The position numbers and the translations under genes are program-made. DNA of 64,000 nucleotides from Zobellella taiwanensis (GTDB lineage: Bacteria > Pseudomonadota > Gammaproteobacteria > Enterobacterales > Aeromonadaceae), in contig NZ_PXYH01000013.1 of assembly GCF_003012795.1 (NCBI RefSeq), positions 1 to 64,000 on the forward strand, in the 5' to 3' direction. Within the stretch, counting starts at the first letter, position 1. Each line of letters begins with the position of its first letter. Below the pieces are notes generated by a model that was not told the DNA's origin, made no database searches, and saw only the letters and a program-made list of their open reading frames with translations. This document shows, in pieces, positions 25,462-33,566 of the stretch.

Positions 25462-27843
25462 GTCGACGGCTCTGAATGGAGCATTTTGAAACCGATTAAA
25501 CGTCCCCTGCTGGGCAGCCTTGTCGTCCTGACTCAGTCCATGCTGGTGGCCGGCGGTATCGCCGCCACGCTGAGTATGCCGTTGCCGGCGTTGGCCGAAG
25601 TGGGACATCAAAACCGGCCTGTCGCAGCCGAAGTGGTAGCGGACAGGAAAAAGGCTGGGCAGCAGGCCGAGGAACAGACCCGTGCCCTGCTGGCGCAGCA
25701 GCGGCGCTGGCAGGCCGCCGCTGCCGCAGAGAAGCCCCGCGCCCTGGCAATGCTGGTTGAGCTGGCCGAAGCGAGGCGGCTGTTGCTGACCGAACTGGCC
25801 GAAACACAGCCGCAAGCGGTGCTGCGGGTGGTGATCCCCGCCGAACGGCGGCAAGGCATGCCGGACGAGGTCAGATCCAGGCTGGAGCAGCGCTTCGAGG
25901 TGGAGGGCGAGCTGGATGCCCGTTACGAAGATGATGCCGGCGGCCGCCATCGCCTGCTGCACCGGCTGGTCACGGAGCAGGGGAATAGCATTATGCTGTT
26001 CGGGACTGAACCGCAGTCCGCTCTGCCTCACGGAAGCCGGGTCAAGGCCAGGGGCTGGTTATTGCCGAAAATGGCGGATTCAACAGTTGATGCCGGCGTG
26101 GTCGATGCCGAGTTGGAGATCCTGAATACCGGAGGTGGCGACGGTGCTGGCGGCTCGGGAACCACAACCAGCGGGCCCAGTCTGGGTGAACAGAAGACTT
26201 TGGTGTTGCTGGTGAATTTTTCCGATAACACCACTCAGCCCTACAGCAGGGAGTTTGCCCGGGAGCTGGTGTTCGGCCAGGTCAACGACTACTACCAGGA
26301 AAATACCTATGGCCGCACCTGGCTGAAGGGGGAGGTGGCCGGCTGGTTTACCCTGGCGCTGTCGAGCCAGCAGTGTGATGTCAACACCCTCGCCAGCCAG
26401 GCCCAGGCCGAGGCGTCCGCCGCCGGTGTGGCGGTGGCCAACTACCAGCGGTTTGTTTATGTGTTTCCGCGCAATGCCTGCGGTTTTTCCGGCAGTGCCA
26501 CTGTGGGAGGCACCAGCTCCCACGCCTGGATTAACCAGAGCCTGACCCTGACCACCATGGCCCACGAATTTGGCCATAACCTGGGTACGGTGCACGCCCA
26601 CTCGCTGGTGTGTTCCGACGGCACCAGTGTGGGGTCCGGTGGCGGGTCCGTGGGCACCTATCCCTGGTCCAACTGCCAAAACCTGGAGTACGGCGACGGC
26701 CTGGACGTGATGGGCTGGGCCTCTTCCGGCCATTTTAACGCGGTGCAAAAGCACCGGCTGGGCTGGCTGGACGAGCAGGAAGTAGCCACGGTAACCGGTG
26801 GCGGGCAGTACCGGCTGATACCGGTGGCCGATGCCAGAGCCGGGGTAAAGGCGCTGAGGGTTCTGAAAAATATCAATGAGAATGGTCGCAAGACCTGGTA
26901 CTACCTGGAATATCGCCAGCCTGTCGGCTTTGATGGCTTTATCGATGGCGGCATGATGGATGCCCATAATATCGCCAATGGCATCAACGTTCGAGTGCAC
27001 TACGAGGGCGGGGGTTCCAACGGGGTTTACCTGCTGGATATGACGCCGGAAACCCATGCCGATCTCTATACCCGGGATCCGGCGCTGGAAGCGGGCAGAA
27101 CCTTTGTCGATCCGGAAGGCCTGCTGGAAATCACGCCGGTGCGGGTGGAGGCCGACGAGGCGGTGGTCGATATCCGGCTGTTTGATCAACCCTGCGCCTT
27201 GCAGGAGCCCGTGCTGGAGCCCATTCCTGCCAGCCAGCAAGGAGGGGCAGGTTCCACCCTGAACTACCGGCTGCGGCTCACCAACCCCAACGGAGCCGGT
27301 TGTGGCAGCATGGATATCGCGCTGGAGGCACAAGGTCCGGCCGGTTGGTCGCTGCACCTGGACGACGTTCTGGTGTCCCTGGCGCCGGGTGACGTGCTGG
27401 AAACGACCCTGGCGGTGACTTCTCCTGCGGGGAGCAATCAGGGGGCTTACGGACTGACGCTCAGTGCCTTGCATCAGGATGGCCTGCGCCAGGCCGGGCT
27501 GGTTTATGAGGTTGTTGCCGGGGAGCAGCCGCCGGTGGCGGTGGATGACGATGCAGTTATGGAAACGGTGGCGCCCATCAACGTCTTTGTATTGCACAAC
27601 GACTGGGATCCGGCCGATGCCCCCTTGCAGGTGGTGGGAGTGACCCAGGGTGCCAGGGGCAGTGTGACCATCAACGACGATGGCAGCCTGAGCTATACCC
27701 CGGCGCGCAACTTTAAAAACAGCGACAGTTTCGACTACCTGATTAGCAACGGACACCGCCAGGCCCAGGCCAGGGTCAGGATTAACCTGAACACCACCGA
27801 CAGCGGGGGCGGTGGTGCCGGCAAGGGAAAGGGCGCTAAGTAA
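25438..27843 (+). CDS. Secreted gametolysin-like (M11) zinc metallopeptidase, paralog 1
   Basis: 801 residues. The N terminus carries a hydrophobic export signal ending in MPLPALA before AEVGH; compared with paralog 2 it has about 26 extra residues ahead of the core signal. A propeptide-like region (to about residue 240) precedes the catalytic domain. The zinc site is HEFGHNLGTVH (His376, Glu377, His380, His386), followed by YGDGLDVMGW with the Met-turn Met425; this HEXXHXXGXXH plus YGD..MG pairing fits peptidase family M11. After it come a NEW3-like beta domain, one cadherin-like (Big_9 type) repeat, and a Gly/Lys tail. The ATG at 25438 has a GGGAG ribosome site. It is a likely substrate of the adjacent type II secreton. 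Confidence 0.85.
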   Translation: MRLSRPAIVDGSEWSILKPIKRPLLGSLVVLTQSMLVAGGIAATLSMPLPALAEVGHQNRPVAAEVVADRKKAGQQAEEQTRALLAQQRRWQAAAAAEKPRALAMLVELAEARRLLLTELAETQPQAVLRVVIPAERRQGMPDEVRSRLEQRFEVEGELDARYEDDAGGRHRLLHRLVTEQGNSIMLFGTEPQSALPHGSRVKARGWLLPKMADSTVDAGVVDAELEILNTGGGDGAGGSGTTTSGPSLGEQKTLVLLVNFSDNTTQPYSREFARELVFGQVNDYYQENTYGRTWLKGEVAGWFTLALSSQQCDVNTLASQAQAEASAAGVAVANYQRFVYVFPRNACGFSGSATVGGTSSHAWINQSLTLTTMAHEFGHNLGTVHAHSLVCSDGTSVGSGGGSVGTYPWSNCQNLEYGDGLDVMGWASSGHFNAVQKHRLGWLDEQEVATVTGGGQYRLIPVADARAGVKALRVLKNINENGRKTWYYLEYRQPVGFDGFIDGGMMDAHNIANGINVRVHYEGGGSNGVYLLDMTPETHADLYTRDPALEAGRTFVDPEGLLEITPVRVEADEAVVDIRLFDQPCALQEPVLEPIPASQQGGAGSTLNYRLRLTNPNGAGCGSMDIALEAQGPAGWSLHLDDVLVSLAPGDVLETTLAVTSPAGSNQGAYGLTLSALHQDGLRQAGLVYEVVAGEQPPVAVDDDAVMETVAPINVFVLHNDWDPADAPLQVVGVTQGARGSVTINDDGSLSYTPARNFKNSDSFDYLISNGHRQAQARVRINLNTTDSGGGGAGKGKGAK

Positions 27844-27851
27844 ACCAAATA

Positions 27852-27878
27852 AAAGCGGTGGCAGATTGCCACCGCTTT
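27852..27878. terminator. Bidirectional terminator between peptidase 1 and the Ig-like protein gene
   Basis: AAAGCGGTGGCA and TGCCACCGCTTT form a perfect 12-bp stem with a 3-base loop. The A/T ends give a U tract in either direction, suiting the two convergent genes. Confidence 0.88.
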
Positions 27879-27899
27879 GCTGTTGGCCATCAGGTATTA

Positions 27900-30077
27900 T
27901 CAATTGGCCGTGGTTTTAGCGGGCAGGGTCACCGCGACCACTTCGCAGGCGTGTGCCACGGATTTGTAGTTATTGTCTCCCTTGTAGGTTGCCTTGTAGG
28001 ACACATGGCTGGTGGTGTTCAGTGCCTTGACGATGACTTCTTGGGTCATGCGGGCAATCAGATCGCCATTGACGTCAGCCAGGGCTACATTGGTTACGGT
28101 TTCTTCGGGGGTACCGGCACAGTTGTTGTTGAGATAGATATCAAAGTCGACGACCCCGCCGGGGTCTCCTACCCCCACTATGCTATTGCCGTCTCCTTCC
28201 ACCTTGGCCTGGTCGAGCAGTATGACATGGGTTTCGATACTGGGGTTGCGTTTGCTGACGGTCAGCGGTTCGCAGTTGGCCATGGCCGGGGCATAGTTGG
28301 TGTCCCCGCTGTAGCTGGCCTTGATCGACAGGCCCCGGGTATCGGTGTTGGAGAGATAGCCCACTGTACTGTAGTCGTTGGACTCGGCGGTGGCCACCAC
28401 TCCCGCCCCGCTGAGGGCTTTGTTGCCGTGGGTGGCCAGCTCGTTGCCGTCACAGGTCAGGTTGTCGTAGAAGACAAAGCTGATGGTACCGGTTGGCAGC
28501 AGGCCGCTGGCGCCGGTGACTTCGGCCAGATCGTGGATGGTGGTGCCCACCGGGACAGTGCCGTTCTGGATATCCACATCCGCATGGCCGACAACCGAGA
28601 CAGAACCCTGGTGGATACGGGTCACTACCGAGGGAGTCAACTGGTTCACGTTAAGCTGTTCGCAGTGATAGTCGGAATCGGGGATACCATTGGTTTCACT
28701 CTCGAACCGGACCAGGTAGGCAAAGGGACCCGGAGCCGGGAAATCGGTATCGCTCCTGGTGAGGCCTCCGCCGGTGTTGCCGTTGGTCCAGCCGTTGGTT
28801 TCCACCATCAGGGTATTGTCGCCTGCCAGGTCGTAGTTCACGTTGACGACGTAGGTGTCCAAGCTGTCCGGCAGGGGCACAATCGGCTCGCCCTGGCTAT
28901 CCAGCAGTTCGTTACAGGCGGCGGCAAAGGTGTCGAAGGTAACGGTACCCAGCACATTCAGGCCGCTGGGGCCACTGAAGGTGATCAGGGCCAGGTCGTG
29001 GATACCTGTGCCGGCATTGATGGCGGTGTTCTGAATATCATCGTCATGATTGCTGTCCGAGTGGATCTCGGTGGTGATATCGGTGGAACATACCGGGAAC
29101 TCGTCCAGCACAAAGTCCTTCAGGTCGGCGGTAAAGGAGCTGGAGGCACGGGTCTCGGCCAAAAAGCTGGCGAAGCAGCCGTCGCTGTCCGGAAACAGTT
29201 TGGTCAGGTTGATGCCGCCTTCAAAAAAGGTTTCGTACGGGAACTGATTTACGAAGCCATCCTTGGAGGTATAGTCCCAGGGGGAGTCGATGGTCATATC
29301 ATTGGTAATGGCGCAGGCATCCTCTATGCCACCGTTGCCGCAGATGGCGCCGGCGCCGGAAGTGCCCGCTACCAGCCTCAGGTTGTTGGCAACACAATCA
29401 CCATCCTTGTAGCCGTTATTGACGATCTTGTTGGCGCCCTTGCCGTCGCAGCTGCTGTCCCACTCGACTACCTGGATAAGCGGTACCGCGTTGTTGGCCT
29501 GGGGAAAGTTAACCAGTACCAGGGTGTCGCCATCCTTGTGTATCCCGCTGAATTCGTCGATGCTGCCTTCGGGAATGGTGATCTTGTTCTTGAAGAACCA
29601 AAAGCCCATAAAAGTGTCGCCCACGTTGCTGAAGCGGTCGGCACCGAAATAAATGATCCTGTCTCCATTGTTGGGGTCATTTTCGTCATTGGGGTTGTTG
29701 TAGACCATGGACGCGGCGTAGGCATTCTTGATATTGCTCTTGTCGGGGACCGAGCCGGTTGTCCATTTCCAGACCTTGGAGGTGATCCCGCCTAAGGATA
29801 TGTCCTGAATATCCTTTACCCCCCCGGCAAGGATGCGCTGAGGATTTTCCGGATCGGGATTGATGCCGGTAAAAACAACGCCAGCCGGTACGCCTTCATG
29901 CAGGGTTTCCCAGTCATAGGGTGGTGGTAAGGCATCATCTTGCATGGCATTGCCATCGAGCTCGAATAGCCCCAGGTTTTCCACATCAACCGCCAGAGTC
30001 AAGGGGGAAGCCAGGCTCAATACGGCTCCCAATAGCCAGGCAGAAAATGTGCCTGGTATTTTATCTGTTCGTTTCAT
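27900..30077 (-). CDS. Exported multidomain protein with three Ig-like repeats (function unknown)
   Basis: 725 residues with a clear signal peptide (cleavage near SPLTLA-VDVENL). The first 300 residues form a domain opening with LFELDGNAMQDD and containing FFEGGINLTKLFPDSDGCFASFLAETRAS; this pattern recurs in large secreted proteins of several phyla and has no assigned activity. Three beta-rich repeats follow, the second and third ending in a Y.GD.NY...C motif (YSGDTNYAPAMANCE; YKGDNNYKSVAHACE), each with paired cysteines fit for disulfides. There is no membrane anchor, LPXTG or PEP-CTERM. It has a GGAGGTG ribosome site and a perfect sigma-54 promoter about 210 bases upstream. Its location inside the secreton island suggests it is exported cargo, perhaps structural. 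Confidence 0.75.
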   Translation of the reverse strand: MKRTDKIPGTFSAWLLGAVLSLASPLTLAVDVENLGLFELDGNAMQDDALPPPYDWETLHEGVPAGVVFTGINPDPENPQRILAGGVKDIQDISLGGITSKVWKWTTGSVPDKSNIKNAYAASMVYNNPNDENDPNNGDRIIYFGADRFSNVGDTFMGFWFFKNKITIPEGSIDEFSGIHKDGDTLVLVNFPQANNAVPLIQVVEWDSSCDGKGANKIVNNGYKDGDCVANNLRLVAGTSGAGAICGNGGIEDACAITNDMTIDSPWDYTSKDGFVNQFPYETFFEGGINLTKLFPDSDGCFASFLAETRASSSFTADLKDFVLDEFPVCSTDITTEIHSDSNHDDDIQNTAINAGTGIHDLALITFSGPSGLNVLGTVTFDTFAAACNELLDSQGEPIVPLPDSLDTYVVNVNYDLAGDNTLMVETNGWTNGNTGGGLTRSDTDFPAPGPFAYLVRFESETNGIPDSDYHCEQLNVNQLTPSVVTRIHQGSVSVVGHADVDIQNGTVPVGTTIHDLAEVTGASGLLPTGTISFVFYDNLTCDGNELATHGNKALSGAGVVATAESNDYSTVGYLSNTDTRGLSIKASYSGDTNYAPAMANCEPLTVSKRNPSIETHVILLDQAKVEGDGNSIVGVGDPGGVVDFDIYLNNNCAGTPEETVTNVALADVNGDLIARMTQEVIVKALNTTSHVSYKATYKGDNNYKSVAHACEVVAVTLPAKTTAN

Positions 30078-30288
30078 GTTGCACCTCCAAGCCGGGGCCC
30101 TGGCCTCGGCGAACAAAAATCCCGGACATTCGTCTTCCGAAGGCCGGCATCGGCTTTAGCCTGGTAGGAGTGGAATGCTAAGGAAAGACCACTGCCAGGT
30201 TGTGATATACAGCTCATCTCTGTCTGGCTTTAATGCTATCCATATCAGCCTGCAAGCCAACAAACACGGACAAGGCAACGGGTATTAG

Positions 30289-30303
30289 GCAATACCTGTG
30301 CCA
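30289..30303 (-). promoter_or_regulatory. Sigma-54 promoter of the Ig-like protein gene
   Basis: On the minus strand the sequence is TGGCAC-AGGTA-TTGC, an exact match to the -24/-12 consensus with correct spacing. Transcription would start near 30277 and give a leader of about 200 bases before the ATG at 30077. Confidence 0.82.
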
Positions 30304-30849
30304 TGGTTCTATGTGGCTGATTTATATGGTTATTGATGTTTTTACCAGGGTCTGGTGGTCGCTGACTGTTAATTTTTAGATACATCTTTTCAGGGCACCG
30401 GTTATCGGCTGTTGATTTTCAAAGGAATTGTAAGGAATTGAAACTGTTAACCATGGGGTCTTGATCCATTCCCGGTATGCCGCTGTGTCATCCCGTCGCC
30501 GAGGCCTGTTTGGTGGAGGCGAATTGCATCCGGTCGGGCTGGATATTTGGGCGGGTGATTTAAATAACTGATCATAATAGTGTGCTACATCGACCGAGTG
30601 CCGCACGCAGACACGCCGTGAACCCATCCATGGGAGCTGTGCCACGCTTCTGACCGCCAGGGATGGTGGGAATGCCGGAACGGCAGGAGCATTTTCCGGC
30701 CCTGGCGCGGAGGGTCTGCTTAGCGGAACCCGGTCGCTGCCGGCAGTGATCTACCATTCGGAACTGTTATTTAGAGGAAACGGTAATGGGAGCGTCTTGA
30801 CAGTATGGCCATGATCCGGGAGAACAATGTCGGGTTGGATATGTTCCAA
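30304..30849. other. Intergenic region, no gene recognised
   Basis: Activator sites for the sigma-54 promoter at 30289 are expected at the left end. Two small stem-loops lie at 30623-30634 (CCCA/TGGG) and 30654-30669 (CCGCCA/TGGTGG with GGGA loop), resembling those at 58526-58565. The short reading frames here lack ribosome sites and family features. Confidence 0.5.
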
Positions 30850-31251
30850 TTGAGAATATAGATGACAAAAATTGACCCGACCATGACAGTCTATTCAAAC
30901 TGAATATTTTAAGTGGTTAAAATATAATCAGCTTAATAATTTCATGAATATCCGTTACTTAACATTTTTTATCATTTCCAATAGGCTCCTTTTGCTTTTT
31001 ATTTGGACGAATGGTGTTTTTTTATATCAATAGGGAATAAAAAGTCATCAATTTGCCGTGCTATAGTGCCCGCCGTCTGGTCAGGTAAGAACCATTTGAG
31101 TTTGTTACCGCCTGCATGGATCAATATCCGCCGTGCGGCTCTCTGGTTGGATAACCCGTTTTAAAGATTTAAATGACCCTCATTTCCAGGGGGCAGGATT
31201 TTTTTGCTTTATTTTTGGGAGAAACCGATGCACCTCTCCAGGCTTGCTATT
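30850..31251 (+). repeat. Duplicated promoter/leader of the M11 peptidase genes, copy 2
   Basis: Homolog of 25086-25461. The extended -10 TGCTATAGT is at 31059-31067. The leader is about 154 bases and is less conserved in its middle than at its two ends, with conserved segments directly after the -10 and around the ribosome site. Confidence 0.8.
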
Positions 31252-33522
31252 GCCCGTTTTCTGGTGGCTGGCGGTGTTGCCGCCGCACTGAGTATGCCCA
31301 TGTCCGCTTTGGCCGCTCCCGAGCATCAGGCTCGGGGTTTTTCCGATCTCAAGGTGTCTGGCCAGGTCAGGGCCGCTCAGGTGGTTGAGGAGCATAACAA
31401 GGCGCTGAAAAACCTGATGCAAGAGTGGCGCTCGGCTACCGGCGCCGACCAGGCCATGGCCGAGGTCCGGTTGATTGAATTGGTCAGCCAGCGAAGGGAA
31501 GCCCTGCGTGAGCTGGCCCAAGGCCAGCCCGGCCAGGCACTGCAGCTGGTGGCAACTGACGGATGGGCATCCATGCCGGATAGGATCCGGGCCTTGCTGG
31601 AACGGCGCGTCGAGTTGCAGGGCGAGCTGGAACTGCGCTATGAGCACCATGAAGAAGGTGGCAGCCGGTTGCGTTACCTGCTGCATACCCCCAATGCTGA
31701 ACGGTTGGAGCTGTATCTGGCCGGCCATGCGGGTGATCTCCACAGCGGCCAGCTGGTGCGGCTTAGCGGCTATGCGCTCGGCCGGCCGGTTGATTCTGCC
31801 GATGACGAGATACTGCTGTCCGCCGACGAGTTGCTGGTGCTGGCTGCCGAAGGCGGAGCGGATGGCGGCAGCAATGGCGGCAGCGTCGGCTCCGGCTACC
31901 TGAGCCTGGGCGAGCAGCGTACCGCCGTGATCCTGGTCAATTACCGGAACGCGCCCGACGACAAGCCCTGGAGCCGGCAGCAGGCGGCCGACTTTATGTT
32001 CGGCCCGGTGAGCAACTATTTTATGGAAGCCTCCTATGGCCAGACCTGGCTCGGCGGCGAGGCGCTGGGCTGGTATACGGTGCCGCTGGACGGCGGCAAC
32101 TGTCCCTCCGCCACCATAGACGAAGCCAACAAACTGGCCACCCAAAGCGGGGTGGATCTGAGCCGTTACGATCGGCTGGTGTATTTTGTGCCGTCTTCCA
32201 GCGGTTGCAACGCCAACTGGGCCACCGTCGGCGGTTCGCCGTCCCGCGCCTTTATCACCGCCGGGCTTAACCTTAAGTTTGTCGCCCATGAGCTGGGTCA
32301 TAACATGGGCCTGATGCATGCCCACGGCCTGAGCTGCAGCGAGGGCGTACTGGCGGGAAACTGCACCAGCCTGGAGTATGGCGATACCATGGATATCATG
32401 GGCAATGCCGCCAGCCATACCAACCCCTTCCAGAAAGAGCTGCTGGGCTGGCTCAACCGGGAGCTGGCGCCGGCCGTGACCGAGGTCACCACCGGCGGTA
32501 CCTACATACTGGCGCCCACGGCCAGCCAGGACAGCAGTCCCAAGGGGCTCAAGGTGTTGCGCGGGCTGGACGCGAACGGCAGAAAACAGTGGTATTACCT
32601 GGATCACCGCCAGCCCATCGGCGCCGACAAACCCCTGTTTGCCAGCTCCACCTTCGGCGATCCCGAGACCCTGGCCAACGGCATCTTGCTGCGCCTGGCC
32701 ACGGAGGGGGATCGCAACAGCAGCTACCTGCTGGACATGACCCCGGGCAGCGTCACCTGGGCTCCCGAGTTCGATCTGATGGATCCGGCCCTGGGAGCGG
32801 GCATCTCCTATGTGGATGCGGACAGCGGCCTGACCATCACCCCCCTGTGGGCGGATGAAAAGGGGATGACGGTGGATATCCACTTCGAGGGCGGCGAGCC
32901 GGAAGCCGCCAACCGGGCGCCGGTGGCGGTCAACGACAGTACGGGCACCCGGCAGGATACCGCCGTGACCATAGCGGTGCTGGCCAACGACTGGGATCCG
33001 GACGCGGACAAGCTGAGCATCACCGCTGTCGGGAGCAGTACCGGCCAGGTGGCCATCAGCGGCAACAGCCTGGTCTATACGCCGCCCGCCGGATTCAGCG
33101 GCACCGAAGTGTTCGGTTACCGCATTGCCGATGGCCGGGGAGGGGAAGCCGGCGCCAGCGTGACGGTGGTGGTTGAGGCGGTCGAACAAGAAGCCGAGCC
33201 GGAAGTGGCCAATCAGGCGCCGGTGGCGAGCAATGATGAAGTCGCGCTGGACGCGATTCAGGCCATAACCATAGACGTATTGGCCAATGACGATGATCCG
33301 GATGGCGACATGCTGGCGATCACGGCCGTGGCCCCGGGTGGCAAGGGCTCAGTGGTGCTCAATCCGGACGGTACCCTGACCTATACCCCGGCCAGGAACT
33401 TCAAGAATAACGACAGTTTCGGTTATACCATCAGTGATGGCAGGCTGAGTGCCAGCGCCACCGTGTCCATTCGCCTGCAGGGAGGCGATGGCGGCGGCAA
33501 GGGGAACGGCAAAAAACGTTGA
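31228..33522 (+). CDS. Secreted gametolysin-like (M11) zinc metallopeptidase, paralog 2
   Basis: 764 residues and clearly paralogous to the gene at 25438. Short signal peptide (RFLVAGGVAAALSMPMSALA). Propeptide-like region, then catalytic domain with HELGHNMGLMH (His354, Glu355, His358, His364) and YGDTMDIMGN (Met391). It lacks the NEW3-like domain of paralog 1 and instead has two tandem cadherin-like repeats (each with the NDxxDPD...L.ITAV pattern: LANDWDPDADKLSITAV and LANDDDPDGDMLAITAV), typical calcium-binding adhesive modules. The tail is GGDGGGKGNGKKR. The start codon, ribosome site and leader match paralog 1. A likely type II secretion substrate; its target protein is unknown. Confidence 0.86.
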   Translation: MHLSRLAIARFLVAGGVAAALSMPMSALAAPEHQARGFSDLKVSGQVRAAQVVEEHNKALKNLMQEWRSATGADQAMAEVRLIELVSQRREALRELAQGQPGQALQLVATDGWASMPDRIRALLERRVELQGELELRYEHHEEGGSRLRYLLHTPNAERLELYLAGHAGDLHSGQLVRLSGYALGRPVDSADDEILLSADELLVLAAEGGADGGSNGGSVGSGYLSLGEQRTAVILVNYRNAPDDKPWSRQQAADFMFGPVSNYFMEASYGQTWLGGEALGWYTVPLDGGNCPSATIDEANKLATQSGVDLSRYDRLVYFVPSSSGCNANWATVGGSPSRAFITAGLNLKFVAHELGHNMGLMHAHGLSCSEGVLAGNCTSLEYGDTMDIMGNAASHTNPFQKELLGWLNRELAPAVTEVTTGGTYILAPTASQDSSPKGLKVLRGLDANGRKQWYYLDHRQPIGADKPLFASSTFGDPETLANGILLRLATEGDRNSSYLLDMTPGSVTWAPEFDLMDPALGAGISYVDADSGLTITPLWADEKGMTVDIHFEGGEPEAANRAPVAVNDSTGTRQDTAVTIAVLANDWDPDADKLSITAVGSSTGQVAISGNSLVYTPPAGFSGTEVFGYRIADGRGGEAGASVTVVVEAVEQEAEPEVANQAPVASNDEVALDAIQAITIDVLANDDDPDGDMLAITAVAPGGKGSVVLNPDGTLTYTPARNFKNNDSFGYTISDGRLSASATVSIRLQGGDGGGKGNGKKR

Positions 33523-33528
33523 TACCGG

Positions 33529-33553
33529 AAAGGGCGGCCCGGGCCGCCCTTTT
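33529..33553. terminator. Bidirectional terminator between peptidase 2 and the Cys-tail protein gene
   Basis: AAAGGGCGGCCC and its perfect complement form a 24-base palindrome ending in T4, flanked on both sides by GATACCGG. It lies between two convergent stop codons. Confidence 0.85.
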
Positions 33554-33566
33554 GATACCGGAGCCA

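Noticed and set aside
27790-27843. GlyGly-CTERM or PEP-CTERM sorting signal at the peptidase C termini
   Set aside because: The Gly/Lys tails are not followed by a hydrophobic helix and arginine cluster, so they do not fit either signal.
26080-27903. A 607-codon minus-strand frame opposite peptidase 1
   Set aside because: Antisense shadow of the peptidase gene, without recognisable motifs.
27858-29795. A 645-codon plus-strand frame opposite the Ig-repeat protein
   Set aside because: Antisense shadow; Val/Gly/His-rich with no domains. The minus strand has a signal peptide, ribosome site and promoter.
30376-30645. Small minus-strand frames between the Ig-repeat gene and peptidase 2
   Set aside because: No ribosome site, no family features, and they overlap regulatory sequence and small hairpins.
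30960-31000. TCCTTTTGCTTTTT block upstream of both peptidases as a -12 element
   Set aside because: The GG that should be 10 bases upstream is missing in copy 1 and mis-spaced in copy 2.
31180-33189. A 669-codon minus-strand frame opposite peptidase 2
   Set aside because: Antisense shadow; low-complexity Gly/His/Gln-rich translation, no ribosome site, while the plus strand encodes a clear peptidase.
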